The notes beneath the pieces were generated by a model. That model was not told the DNA's origin, ran no database searches, and was given only the letters and a program-made list of their open reading frames with translations. A DNA stretch of 64,000 nucleotides from Acanthaster planci (taxonomy: Eukaryota > Echinodermata > Asteroidea > Valvatida > Acanthasteridae). The translations under genes and the position numbers were made by a program. Location: NCBI RefSeq assembly GCF_001949145.1, contig NW_019091378.1:508108-572107 (forward strand), given 5' to 3'. Shown here piece after piece: positions 27,201-39,445 of the stretch. How positions within the stretch are numbered: the first letter of the stretch is position 1; every line of letters begins with the position of its first letter.

Positions 27201-30135
27201 TGGATAAAGAACGGATTGTCTTTGCGCGGGGGAACACCGGGGAGGTTTTTTTTATCTCCCCCCGCGCGGAAACGGGGAACAGCGCGTTTCCCCCACCGCC
27301 CGACGTACGTACGGGGAGAGCCGATCACCTCGCCGGGTCTAATAAACTTTTTCCCCGGCCTGAAGTTTTCTGTATTGCCGCTGACGAAATTGAGACCCCT
27401 CGGGAAATTTGCCTGTCAAGTCGGGACAGGGGAAGACTCAGACAAGAAAAGGAAGGGGGTGAATAAAAAAAAATCGAAGCGATGCAAATACCTCGCGGCC
27501 GGACAGGTGCGCTACGCATGAAGAAACACAAACAAGAAAGCGGGCAGACACACTGGGTAAAGATTAAAGAAAAACTAGGGTATACAAACGCCGCCATTAT
27601 GGAGACATAATTCTTAAATTACCTACCTACGATACCCTCAAAGATCTAAGTATCGCAGTTTATCTGGTATTCCCAAAGATACATGCATTTCTAGTTCAAT
27701 GAGTGAATTTACGATTAACACGAGCAATTTCTTGTTCTGGACGTTATATCTCGGACAGTACAACAGCAGTTCAAGATGAGCCAAGTTGCCGATGCCGACT
27801 GAACATTAAGGTTGCCAAGTCTTTATTAAAGAGGTAAAGGTGACAGTGAAGTTCATCTCTCCAGGATTCAACTTGAGATTTGAGGTGAATTTATTATCTG
27901 CATGAAAGAAGGCCCTACCCTTTACGTTTTTGTTACATATTATGGCACTAGTCGAAGAATGCCCGCGGTGCTGTAGCCCGAGCGTTCAATACTGTATGGA
28001 GCCAGCCTGCGTATGGTGAGTCCCACAGACTGAACCACACACGCTGAATGAGCGCCGAAGAGACTTTTCAACCGCGCCAGGACGAGAAATCGATCGCAGC
28101 ACTTCCGCCTGAATAGCGTCACGGAAGAGATGAGAAGGGGGAAGTAAGAAAAAGAGAAGAGTGGAAAAAAAACCGACTGGCCGGCCCCCGTCAAGCAGGA
28201 TTGTGTCAGCTGGCTAGCCTGCATATCGCCCCGCGGTTCCACCGGGTGCATATACCGTTAGATTTGCCGCAATAAAACTTCGCTTCGCTCGTTTGCGACT
28301 CGGACTCAGGAAATCGCTATCGAGTTTGACTTAAGGGCGTTTCTGGTCTGCTTTGTGTCTTGCTGTTGAGGCTAACGTGTTAGAAAAAAACATAAACAAG
28401 TGGCCGGAAATATGTACTCGTCCGGAGCTTTCTGTATCCGGTTGCCCTGGAGTTGCTACAATATTATTGTGGAGCGGCCGCGCGGTCGCTACACTGATTG
28501 GAGCATTAATTGCTTGGAAAATCACTCACTCGCACTGATCACGGGCATGGGGGGTAGGCAACGTGCGATCAATAGTGAAAATGCTTTTGGGGAAAGTCTA
28601 TCTTATACGTGATTGCATCTTACGCTCTTGCCTGGTTATGCGATGGAAGTGATGAGCAACGTCATGCACTGTGACACGCAGATGTACCTTACAAGACATG
28701 AGATATATCAGAGGGATAAACTCTCTAAAATAGCTAACAAAATACATCAAACATCTTGCAAAGCATGCACACAGATTATGTGCGGAAACTTCTACAAGCA
28801 TGTAGAAAAATGATATAATACCTGGCATGCAAGACCGTGTCATTTCGCACACATCTCAAACTACTGGATCTAGATTGAAGATTAGAAATTCCACAAAAAC
28901 CATGACAGTTAAATGTATCCCCCCGCTGCTTTTCATCAAACACTGATTTGGGACATTAGTCATTATTCTTTCTGCCTTTTCCCTTTTTTTCAATCTCCAA
29001 ATGGACGAGCTAAAACAACCGCAGGGCGCACGCTTATGCACACACGCACAACCTCCATCCACCCGCCGAGGATAATAATTAAAACACTTGGCCCATTATG
29101 ATTTCCGTGAAGAGTTGGGTAGAAAAAAGGGGGAGATCTTTCCACATGGATGACTTTTAATCGCAGACGGACATTTAGCGCTGCGGAGTTGCCATGCCGC
29201 CGGGGCTTCGGCCATTTTGTCAGCTGGTTGGGGCTCCTTGCTCGCGGTTGAGCTGTACAAATACGGCCCACGCCAAGCCAATTTGCGCGCTTCGGCGGGT
29301 TTTTCTGCCCCTCCGACTTCGCGGCTTGTTTGTTTCCAGGGATTCTCGAGGCCCTCCAGAGTTCCTTTTTTTCTTTGTCATTTTATTTGGAGCCTTTGGA
29401 GCCTTAGGTCCGTATTGGTGTGGGGCCCAAGGGGGTTGAAGAAGACGATGAATTATAATTGATTATCTGTCCTTTTGTGAGTTGGTTCAACCATACGTCA
29501 TCTCTGTAGAAATGTCCATATTCACGGTTGTCTTTTAACACAGAGGGGTGCGTTTACTCAGGGACACCCATCAACCTATGTTTCAAACAACTCTCTTTCT
29601 GCGTCTCCAGGATTTTGGAAACAGAAAGCCTATAATATAAATCAATCATTTCCTGAAAAAAAACGCATGGATAGGTTCCTTTCTCACCCAAGAAAAAAAA
29701 GTTTTACAAAAAAATTTACGAGGAGAAAATAATTTTTGATAAGAAACAAAAGTCCCTCGAAATCCTCGCCGCATCGGCCTATGATTTTCCCGCAAACCCA
29801 TAAAAAAGCGATCCAAAAAAAAATCTACCACAAGAGATAAAATAATACAGCTGTCAGGCTTCTCTGTCGAGCGTCAACAATAGGAACACCGGTAATAAAA
29901 AGTAATTTATAGAAAAGACACAGCCAATAAATGCTGATTATCTGTTCATAAACCTCGTGAAATCAGACATCTAACCAGATTACACCGCGCGCGTTTTGAG
30001 GAAGTATCGGTGCTCGCAAGCAACCTAGCGCATTGTGGTGAGAGATGTATAAATTATGTATGATAAACAATGCCTATACATGTATTTCCCGGGGAAACTT
30101 AATTTCCGTGTTAACGAAGCGTTGAATAACATTAG

Positions 30136-30150
30136 CAGAGAGAGAGAGAG
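30136..30150. repeat. (GA)n microsatellite
   Basis: GA units are followed by an A-run. A related GA-rich run lies at 10901-10930. Confidence 0.8.
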
Positions 30151-30231
30151 AAAAAAATATTGCCAGTGAGAAAGGTAAAGGGAATCGGCATTCCTTGTGC
30201 TGCAAGCACTCGCGCACCCACAACAATGTCG

Positions 30232-30266
30232 GGGGTGTGTGTGTGGTGGTGGTGGTGGTGGGGGGC
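30232..30266. repeat. Compound (GT)n(GGT)n microsatellite
   Basis: A GT run passes into six or so GGT units and then a G-run. Confidence 0.85.
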
Positions 30267-31446
30267 TCAGACCGGAATCTAGCCCCAAAATAGCTCGCGA
30301 TACACAAGGCTCCCTCCCTCCCCGTTATGCCCCAAGGGACTGGTACTGAACAGCTACACCAGAGCTAGTAGTTTAAGATATCGATGTGTAGTTCATCTTA
30401 CTGTTCCTGACGGAAAAAAAATCAAAAACTAAATACAAACACCAACTTCCCCGCGAGTTCTTCACGCTTCGGTCACACACAAAGTTAACATGTTCGACGT
30501 TTTACAAATCCATACCTGTTTTTCAGCATAGGAAAGGCTAAGGCAAATGAAGCCCCTAACGCATTCGATGCATCGCCAACACTCCTGCTAGTGTAATGAA
30601 AAACTGTGCATATTTACACGAAGTGTAAACGAGCTGAAATGCGGATGCTTTCACAATGGAGTCGCTTCCTTTCACCCTCGACGACTGACCAGTGAGATTA
30701 GAAATGTACACCACCTCTTCAGGGGTGCAACCGCAAATCCAACAGAATCATGATCACACCAGCTCTGTCCACTACCAATGCACCTCATTCTGATTGCTAA
30801 AGGAAGTAAAACTATATTACACCGAGTCATACATATCTGTAAAACTACCAAGATCAGATCAACAAGATCATCTACACAAGTCAAGGCTTACTGTTAATGC
30901 AATAACACTGACAGCACTTCTGAAATTCTGATGATTTATTCCTCACTGCAAAAATGAAAAGAACCTTGAACACATTGCAATGGGTAGGAAATCTGCAGGA
31001 GATAGCTACCAATCGCATGTAGGCATCTAAACATCCCCGCGTTGAACTGACTTCGTCTTTAAGGTTTCGTATGCAAAATTTGTCAGAGGTGTACGCAGAC
31101 ATCTTGTGCCTCTGTTGGAGGATGGAGGAATTCGAGTGCGGTGCCATTTTTTTTTCTTAGTCGGAAAAACAGCCATGGATTTTTTTTTTCACAAGCCGAG
31201 ATTTCCTTGCCGTGGGCTACGCTCCTTGCAAGTTATTGCGTCTCGGCGACAGCCGGACGCCTCGGCGAATTACTGGGCACGCCATCTCCTTCGTCTCCTC
31301 TCTCACGGTGCCTCCTTTACCTTCTTAAATTGCCCTTCCTCCAAACCTAGCTCCATTCTTACCATCTTCATCAATAACCTACCAAGACCTCCTTTCTTTA
31401 CATTCTTTTCATCCCACGCGATATTTCCAGAGTAGCAGACACACAT

Positions 31447-31467
31447 ACAACAACAACAACAAAAAAA
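31447..31467. repeat. (CAA)n microsatellite
   Basis: Five CAA units followed by an A-run. Another triplet run, (AAT)n/(AAC)n, lies at 23835-23856. Confidence 0.8.
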
Positions 31468-32111
31468 CCTGCCCACTCAGGAACTGTTCCCAGCCGCTGA
31501 AAAAGACACATCGATTTTTGTCTTGTTTCCTTCTTCCAAAGTGCCGTTCCACATTCCTCCTTTCTCGGCCACTCTGCCGCCGACCCGTATCTCGCAATTC
31601 TTCCGGCTTCGCTCGTCTAATTTCCCCTACTTAGCACATCTTGCTGGGGCCAAAAAAACAAGACAACTCGAACGAATTTTGCTCTAGGATTTGGCCGAAA
31701 ATGCCGGTCAAAATGGCAATTAATAGTTAAATTGACGAGTCTTTTTGTGCGGAAAATGTCACGGACAGACACCGACTGTTTCCCTGCAAAGCAACTCGAC
31801 TCCATCGGACGAAAAGGTGTTTATTATCAAGTTGTTCCTTGGGCAACCACAATAGAAAATCTACTCATATTAACCACAGCGCTGACAACAGACACAACAC
31901 ATGCATTTTCAAATTTTCTGTGCACTTTCAATCGAAAATTTCTTTTACTATAATCGACCTTTCCAGTTCCTTCTGTTTTCTTGAAACGCACACATTATAC
32001 GCGGACTCCAAAAAACGCCACTGGAAATAATACCCATTTCCAGCTCAACTTCAGACACGATCCATGCGTTTCAGGCACTTCTGAGGCCCGAATGTTGACA
32101 TAATATAAAAG

Positions 32112-32470
32112 AGCCGGGGCGGAATCCGCTCCGTCAATATTTTTTCCCACGAGCAAAACCTTTGGGAGATTTGTAGCAATTCTTCGGTCATTTTGACACT
32201 ACTGTTGTGAAAAATGAACATACCGTTCTTGCGTAGCGCTCATTTTTCTGAGACAAGTCAACCCAAGATGTATACATGATCGTACTTTCCACTGCCGTGC
32301 TAAATGTACCAACAAAACCGAGTGTAAGATGAAGTTCAACTTAACATTTGCATTGCTGAGGAGTGCCTCTACATACATATGCCAGGTTTGAAAAAACCTT
32401 GCGGCTGCCGATGCAATGGGCAGCGGAGCCCAGTTCAGGGGGCCGGCGGAATCCGCCCCCCTCCCGGCCG
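32112..32470. repeat. Dispersed repeat, copy A (edges marked by GGCGGAATCCGCC-like palindromes)
   Basis: From 32186 (ggtcattttgacac) to about 32395 this aligns with 54870-55083 in the same orientation, with many shared blocks: GTATAC, TTTCCACTGC, GTGCT.AATG, AACAAAACC, AACATTTG/CACATTTG, GAGTG.CT.TACAT. Imperfect palindromes GGCGGAATCCGCT (about 32117) and GGCGGAATCCGCC (32445-32457) flank it. It carries no ORF of note and looks like a short non-autonomous element. It lies just 3' of CLPB. Confidence 0.75.
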
Positions 32471-32584
32471 TGACATGGTCCAAAATAACCCGGTTCTTTC
32501 GGGGTCAAACTTGTCCATTTCTGAAACACATTTCCAAAATTAGTACACCTCTGTGATGTGGACACACATTCGTGAATATCCAAG

Positions 32585-32590
32585 TTTATT
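32585..32590 (-). terminator. Candidate CLPB polyadenylation signal AATAAA
   Basis: TTTATT on the + strand reads AATAAA on the minus strand, about 480 nt downstream of the CLPB stop. It is the first canonical hexamer I found in that direction, implying a 3' UTR of roughly 0.5 kb. Transcript evidence is needed to confirm that it is used. Confidence 0.45.
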
Positions 32591-33072
32591 TTTCAGGACT
32601 CTCTAGGAGATTCTACGATCCAGAGTATCCATGTTAGTATCAGCGAAGACTTCTCACACCATTTAAAATATCATTACTCAGAAAAATTCTGAACCGATCA
32701 ATCAGTAAATTACATACATCACTGCAGGTAAATTTCAAGTTTTGTAATTTACATACTTCACATTAGAGATAGCACTAAGGATTTGTTATCATGTTCTCAT
32801 ACACAGACCTACCAGACAAAATAGTACCTTTGGTAAATTTCTTTTGGATCTGAAATAATTCGGCGTATATCATTGTGTTCTCTTTCCATCAAATACCTGA
32901 ACACTAATAAAAGCCATATGGACTGAACTCACTTCAACAAGAGAGGGCAGCCTTTAAAAAAATGGAACACAAAGAATGAGCTGAGCATTTCCTTGCTGTG
33001 GGGATGTACATCTTTTCCAACTCCTCAATTTCCACCGCAAGAGGGTGCTCTCCAACGCCATCAGAGAGGGGC

Positions 33073-36000
33073 TTAGAAGTCCACATTATCCGGGGCGGGC
33101 ACGCTCTTTAGGTCCAGGGTTTTCCTGCCGCCCTTGGACAGGATTTGCAACCTGAGCAGGCCATGATGACCGGTCGCTGCCGGCTCCAACTGGGAGGCAG
33201 GGCCGCTGGCGAGCTCGCCTGGGTCCGCCGAGGTTTCCACAGTGATGCGGAGCTGGCAGCCTCTCTGGATGAGCTGCTGTTCTTGTGCTGCTGCCAATTG
33301 GTTGACAACACGCCTTTCTACCTGAAAAGAAGGAGAATCATGAAGTTTTAATGACAACGTTGGAATGTTCCTTGGTTTTATTTGATGCCGTTTGGAAAAG
33401 AAAATGTTAACATAACAGCATTTTCCCCTTTGAAAGTATTACGCGGTGCTGACTGTTCAGCTGTTTAAATAACCATTTCTGGACACGTTCGGAAAATCAA
33501 ATGTTGAATCGTTTGCATCAGGTCAGTCCTACACGCAAAACAAAAAGGGGCTTCAGGCTGAAGGAATAAAGTATTAGATGATGCATCCTGTCATTCCAGC
33601 ACTTGACTCCTCTTGCAGGTCTATGTCCCTACCTCGTGCTTGATTGACCTTGCGCCGTAGTGCACATCATACCCATCGGCCAATACATCAAGCACCTGTC
33701 TATCCCAGCTGAGGTCGATGTCGTGTCTTTCCATGGCCTGTGGTGGACAGTAGTAAGGATCGTGAATGAACAAGTGCCTGTGTCATCTAATTCACATGCT
33801 AGCTCTCTGATGGATTTTTCGGTCCCTTCACAATGTCAAATGAAGCACTGTAGATTTCCTTCCACAGGTTCAACACACACTTCACTCCTTCCCTAATTCT
33901 CTGGTACAATGAAATTCAATGATTACATGTACATGTACTGTCATGGGTTCTTAGTTTCTCAACATACCGTCCCAAAATTTGTCCACACTCTCGCACGGCA
34001 CTCTCCAGTCCTTCAACTTCAAGTTAACTGTCATTGCAGTTACACTGCTTCAACTTTAAGTGTCACTAAACTAAAGAAGTGACCACACCAAACGAAAGTT
34101 AGCCCTCTGCATTCCATTTTTTTAATACCATTCAGTGGAACTATCACTGTTATCAACTACATAATCTCCAAATTTATGAGTACAAAAACTTGGACGATAT
34201 ATCAAAACACACAGCTTGAAGTGTTCCCTTCTACTTGTACAACCTATGAAAGACAGATTACAGAAAGGTGCACTTAATAGTCACTTTGTGGGATCTGGTC
34301 ATCGGCAAAGGGTTTGATCATTAACTTTTTTCCTAAGAGGGTTGGTTGCAGGGAATCAGCAGTGGGGTCCAAAACTGGGGCGAGGATATCTGCTGCAAAG
34401 GATCAGCAAGCATCTCTTGAAAATTCGAGAGTAGTCCAACCTTCTTGGCCCAGAAGTCAAGCTCCTTGGTGACCAACTTGATGAGCTCCAAATGGGAGAA
34501 GGGGAGGAAGTACACCATTTCGTTGATGCGGCCGAGGAACTCGTCCCTTCTGAAGTGATGCTTGAGGATGGGCTGCACCACCTCCTCCTTGAACTTCCTG
34601 GAGACGGTCACCTTCTCGGGAATCTCAAGGTCACCTACATAACAAGCAATCCAAATGTAAAAATCCACTAAGCAAGTCTGTGCTAGTAAGTCAGTATTTA
34701 ATGGCCAAATTTCAACTATAAAATCAACTAGGAAGCCAACCAGTGAGCTGTTCCGCTGACCAGTTAGTCAATCATCCAGCTAGTTAACCAGTCAGTTAAT
34801 CAGCCAGTCAACAAACCAGCTAGTCCACTAGCCCATCTAGTAGCAAGCCACTAACAGCCAGCCAGCTAGTCAAGTAGCTAGTTTAATAAATATGCCAACC
34901 AGCAAGCTGTAATTCAGCCAGCCAGCAATGCATACATGCTTTTGCTGACAAGGAAGTACATCAGTCATCCTGCCTGCCATTGCATCCAGCCATTAAACCT
35001 CAAGGACAGAAAAGCATTTTTCAAGCATAACTCCTTGACTTTAATACCCAATTTTCCAGCACGCCTCTGTTTTGCTATCTCCTCTGCCTCTTGTCTGAGC
35101 TGTAGTCCATATCTTGCAATCTCATCACTTGCCAAGTTGGAAGTCATGACAAAGATGGCATCCTTGCACTCAATGGTTTTGCCTTTCCCATCAGTCAAGC
35201 GACCCTGGGTGTCACAGGAATGAAAACACTCTTAAAACTACACAGGTTGAAACCAGAGTTTGAACTTTCACTGGGTGAAGTGGGGAGAGACCTCATGCAG
35301 GGGGAAAGGGTGGTACGAGTCTCCCCGTGACCCAAGCAATGAAGCTGGTTTTGCTTGATGTTAAACTTCAGCTCAGAGCTGTGGCGAGTATTCATTTGAA
35401 CACAAAAATACAGTATCTGCTTAGCAAAAATAGGGTTCGGATGTCAGCTATTATATCCCGTGATGCATTACTGCATCACGGTTCTCAACTGATGTTTGCT
35501 TACCAACCCAGGTCTGGAAAATCTACCCCCCCCCGGCTGAAATGAAATACATAAGAAAAAAATGACTCACCTCATCGAAGAGCTGCAACATGATGGTCAG
35601 CACATCCGGGTGGGCCTTGTCTACCTCGTCAAACAGCACCACCGCATTGCTGCAGGCCTTGAGTTTCTTGGTCAGCTGACCACCCTGCTCATGCCCGACA
35701 TAGCCAGGCGGGGAGCCAATGAACTTGGCCACCTCGTGCTTCTCTTGGTACTCTGACATATCGATTCGGATAAACCCCTTCTTGACGTCTTTGTGGATGT
35801 ACTGTGCTATCTGTTTGGCAAGCTCCGTCTTGCCTGCAAGACAAATTGTGTAAAGCTAAACCAATGTGTGTAGTTTTCCACACGAACAACTTCAATGGTC
35901 AATTCTCAAAATCGTAAAAGCCTTCTGAATCTTTTTTTTTTCAAAGATTTCACCATCAATTCTCATTAATTTTAAAGAAACCTCCCTGAATCCCAGCAAA

Positions 36001-39000
36001 ATCAACCACTATGCAGGAACCCAATGATGCCTGAATTGTACTTTACCTGGCATGACATCAAATCCCAAGTAGAGCAGCAGTGCCCAGGTTCCCCCCGGTT
36101 AAAGCTCCAAAATCTTTCAAGACTTCCAAGTGGATTTTGACTGATCTGGGAGTACTAGGTTATAGGCTTCACTCACCGATACCTGACGAACCCAGGAACA
36201 GGAACACTAGGGGATGGTCATCATCCATCCAGCCATTTTCTTTCCTTCTGATTGCTTTGATCGATGACACAAGAAACAAGATACTTTGTTAAATACCACA
36301 GTTGCCGTGTAGTCAAAATAATAATTGTATTCTTTGTTTGTAATCCTTAAGTCAGAGACAAACATGTATACAAAAACAAAGTGCAACATTTGAATCACTA
36401 GCAATGTTGTACTTGAGTTCTCTAAAATTGCTTCACAGTTTTTCAACAGTTATGAAAAGTACTGTTAAGTTCTTTCCGTATAATGAGTGAGCAGTAACAG
36501 AGGAAGTCTTTGTTTAGTTTTGAACTGCTTGTGGCTTCTCCTGACACTGGGATGCTTGCGATACACTTGTTCTTGTGAAGACTTGTAACTGTTTGTCAAG
36601 AAACTGGAGCACTCATGAAGACCTTGACCACAACTTTGGTCACTAGTGAAGCAGTTGAATTCATCATGGACACCGACCAGATGCAACCGTTGCTATGGCT
36701 CCCTCCTGACCGATGATGTGTTCCTTGAGTCGTTGCTCCAAGGGATACTTCCTTCTCTCCTCAGCTGCTCTCTGCTCCTCAAGTATTTTGAACTATCAAA
36801 TCAAACAGACAATGACACCTGCTTAAACAAAGCTTCCTTGAAAGGTCTATACAAACTCTGGACTATTCATTTGGTAACCTGTCCTTTCATCTTTCACTTT
36901 GGAGGGCATGACCAGGGGAGGGGGAACATACATCTGTTTCGTGCTTCTGAAGTAGTTCCTTCATCGTGGCACTTTTGGCGTACTGCACTGGGGTGTGGCC
37001 ATTTTCATTCTCTTGGAGGGGGTTTGCTCCTGTTTGTGAAAAAAACATAATCTATAAAGACAACTCAATATGAGTAACAGGAATGATGCTACCGTCGAGC
37101 AAAACTTCAAGTAATATCCATATACTCAAGAGTTGCTTCAAAGTCGCAAATTTTCCAAAACAACTTACCGGCCTCCAGCAGCATCTTGGTGACGGGGAGA
37201 TCATCCATCAAGACACTGTAATGCAATGCAGTGCATCCTTTGAATGTTGCCCGGTTGTTCAGGTTGTCACTGAACTCATCTTCCCTGGTAACCAGGACTG
37301 TACAGAGTGCACAGGGAATGGAAGATTCAGACCAAACACAATATGGATATGCCAAGATAAGCCAAGTCTACATAATTTTGCAGGTGTTTTCTCAAAAGCT
37401 AAAAAGTTAAAATCCTTTTCACATGACATCCTATTTCCTCTTCCGTACAAACGGAATCATAGGTTAAAAGTAACGAAAAATCAAACTTGAAGTTGGTAGA
37501 TAGTTTGAAGCAATACCGTGGAAAGTTAGCTCTTCTCTCTTGGCAAGAAGGCGGTTTTGAGAAAAAAAAGTTTGTAAACACTGTGAACTTCATTCGGCAG
37601 TTGATTTGAGCACACCTGTCAAAAGTTTGTCTTTTTTTATCCTTTTTGTTTTAAAACAATGGTTGATATTGAGCCTATAAAGGTGGAGGGGTTGGATGGG
37701 GAATTCCCCTGCCCCCCCATCTCAGAGCCAAAAGAATGAAACTGTGATAACAAACCATGTAATGAGTTGATGCCCTTGGTCTGGGATACATTCCACACAT
37801 TGGTGAAGTCATCACCAAGATTGGGATCAGCACCTGCCTGCAAGAGGACTCGCACCACACTGGTGACCACAAAAGGAAAAAAAGTCAAGCATACCATGTA
37901 CATGTAACATGTCCAGTTAATTATTACATATAAGCACATACTGTGGGGAAACTCAAAATACATATACATAAATGAAGTTTCGCAGCTGAACTACTAATGT
38001 GTATGTGACCTGCAACACAGATAGACAATGAATTCACCTTTCGTTCTTGTTGACACATGCAACTTGTAGGGCTGTCCAGCCAAGTGGATGACGCTCATTG
38101 ACGTCTACACCTGCTTCTATTAGCCTTGAAAACAAAAGTCAACATTTATATATGACAACTGTGTTGCTGAAAGAAACAGACACAATGGCTATTCATGTAA
38201 CACACTGTACAAACAATGCAAATGAAAACGTCAATCTGAAAGTGTGGGCAAAAATTCACGGGAGCAATACTGACTACTGTCTCCCCCAACGCTCTATGCT
38301 CAGTGCAATCTTGAAACTTGCTCAAATTCACTGTACTCCATCCTGAGTTGATTTGCCTTTGAATGATATCCATTCATAGGATAATTAACTCGGAAGAGAG
38401 TACAATAAATTTGTGCAAGAGTCAAGACTGCACTGAACGATAACACTGACTGATAAATTCACTAATGGGTTTTGGGGATGAGTGGGGATTTCATATTGGA
38501 GTGTCATATTACAAGAAGTTTAAAGGGGGTGGCCGTTACTTTTAAGGGGGATGCAGAGAGAAAAAGGGGTTCAATGAAACCAAAGGGTTCAATGCCTAGG
38601 TCCCAGGGAAAACAAGTTTAATAAGCGGGGTAAATTTGTTTCTGCTTATATGATACTTGAAATTGTGACAGTCCAACAGGGATCCCTTTCTTTGATATGA
38701 ATGAAACCCACATCCAAACGCTGCAAGGGGCCACAGCTGGATAAATCATAGTTTCTACACATACACAGGAACACTTTTTATGTTGTTTTCATTTGATTAC
38801 CTCTTAATTTCAGACACATTGTTTCTTCTTGCTGCTAAGAACCATCTCTCTTTCACTGAAACAAAAGGAAGCACTTCGTCACTTTTCTTCACCACACTCA
38901 GAGCTCATTTAGGACGAGAGATAAGAATTATACAAATAGCCTACAGACAATCATTGAGATGTTCATGATGTTGCACCATTCATCCTATTCAGTCAGTCAG

Positions 39001-39445
39001 CACTGGTCAGCGAACATTGATTCATAATTTCATGTATGATGTAAAACCAACATAACCAGCATTTCATATACTTGTCTACTTACAATAAGTATGCATTTTT
39101 TAATTTAAACAAAGCATGAGTCTGACATAAAACGACATACTTACATGTATCACTTATTTTTGACTGAGCGCAACGCGCAAATACTAGGCCTACCATGCCT
39201 ACGATCCCGCAAAATCCCACGGAGACGCCTGCATATCCCAGACCTAGCACAACAGCCGGTCTAGAAATTGCCGAGAAATGGCACCTTAAAGGTATCAGCG
39301 GGCGCTTAAAACCAAAAAAACGACGTTTTGAACTAAAATCTCGCAGAAATATCTTTTGCGCCTTTTCCTGAGGTCCATTTGACGCGAAATTCGCTTGGAA
39401 ACGCAGAACTGTCCGCCAAATTCGAAAGCGCATGGAAGCTGCCAT
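33073..39445 (-). CDS. CLPB: CLPB (Skd3) mitochondrial ankyrin-repeat AAA+ protein disaggregase, 13 coding exons
   Basis: Mitochondrial intermembrane-space ATPase that solubilises aggregated proteins. Coding exons in transcript order: 39445-39145, 38855-38801, 38124-38038, 37859-37756, 37297-37169, 37029-36932, 36792-36678, 36254-36177, 35833-35571, 35204-35048, 34634-34441, 33737-33633, 33321-33073. They total 1935 nt (644 aa plus TAA); all introns are GT-AG and all phases agree. The start is the ATG at 39445 (A at -3, G at +4). Residues 1-62 are basic and lack acids in long stretches, as in a mitochondrial presequence. Residues 64-91 are hydrophobic, matching the segment before the ankyrins in vertebrate CLPB. 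Ankyrin repeats span about 104-258. The AAA+ domain has Walker A GSSGIGKT (318-325), pore loop GYVG (366-369), Walker B LFDE (389-392), sensor-1 N433, probable arginine finger R498 and sensor-2 GARS (555-558). The exon order follows human CLPB closely. The human alternative exon after the second ankyrin block is absent, as in the short human isoform. Weak sites: acceptor AAAG at exon 8, donors GTCGGT (exon 7) and GTTGGA (exon 11). Confidence 0.96.
34730..34928. repeat. Degenerate CCAGYYAGT-type minisatellite in a CLPB intron
   Basis: About 200 bp in the intron between CLPB exons 10 and 11 is built from variants of CCAG/CTAGT/CAGTTA words (for example CCAGCTAGT, CCAGTCAGT, CAGCCAGC), with irregular spacing of about 8-13 bp. 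It lies between the exon ending at 35048 and the exon starting at 34634 and does not touch splice sites. Units are too short and irregular for a CRISPR array. Confidence 0.75.

Larger units (their letters stand above)
19528..32111. other. Gene-less stretch with GC-rich islands
   Basis: Mostly AT-rich sequence interrupted by GC/CpG-rich islands at about 20860-20960, 22530-22660, 24500-24600, 27220-27360, 28050-28260 and 29180-29320. The 22.53-22.68 kb island contains GGATTA and TAATTG homeodomain-type words. These may be regulatory elements or unannotated 5' exons. No exon is recognisable. Confidence 0.45.

Noticed and set aside
27226-27282. GCGCGGGGG / CCCCCGCGC hairpin
   Set aside because: Short GC stems are expected in a GC-rich island; no T-tract context or gene to make it a terminator.
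34730-34928. Possible CRISPR array
   Set aside because: Units are short, degenerate and irregularly spaced in an animal intron.
36646-37050. A 134-codon + strand open frame
   Set aside because: Antisense to two CLPB exons and the intron between them.
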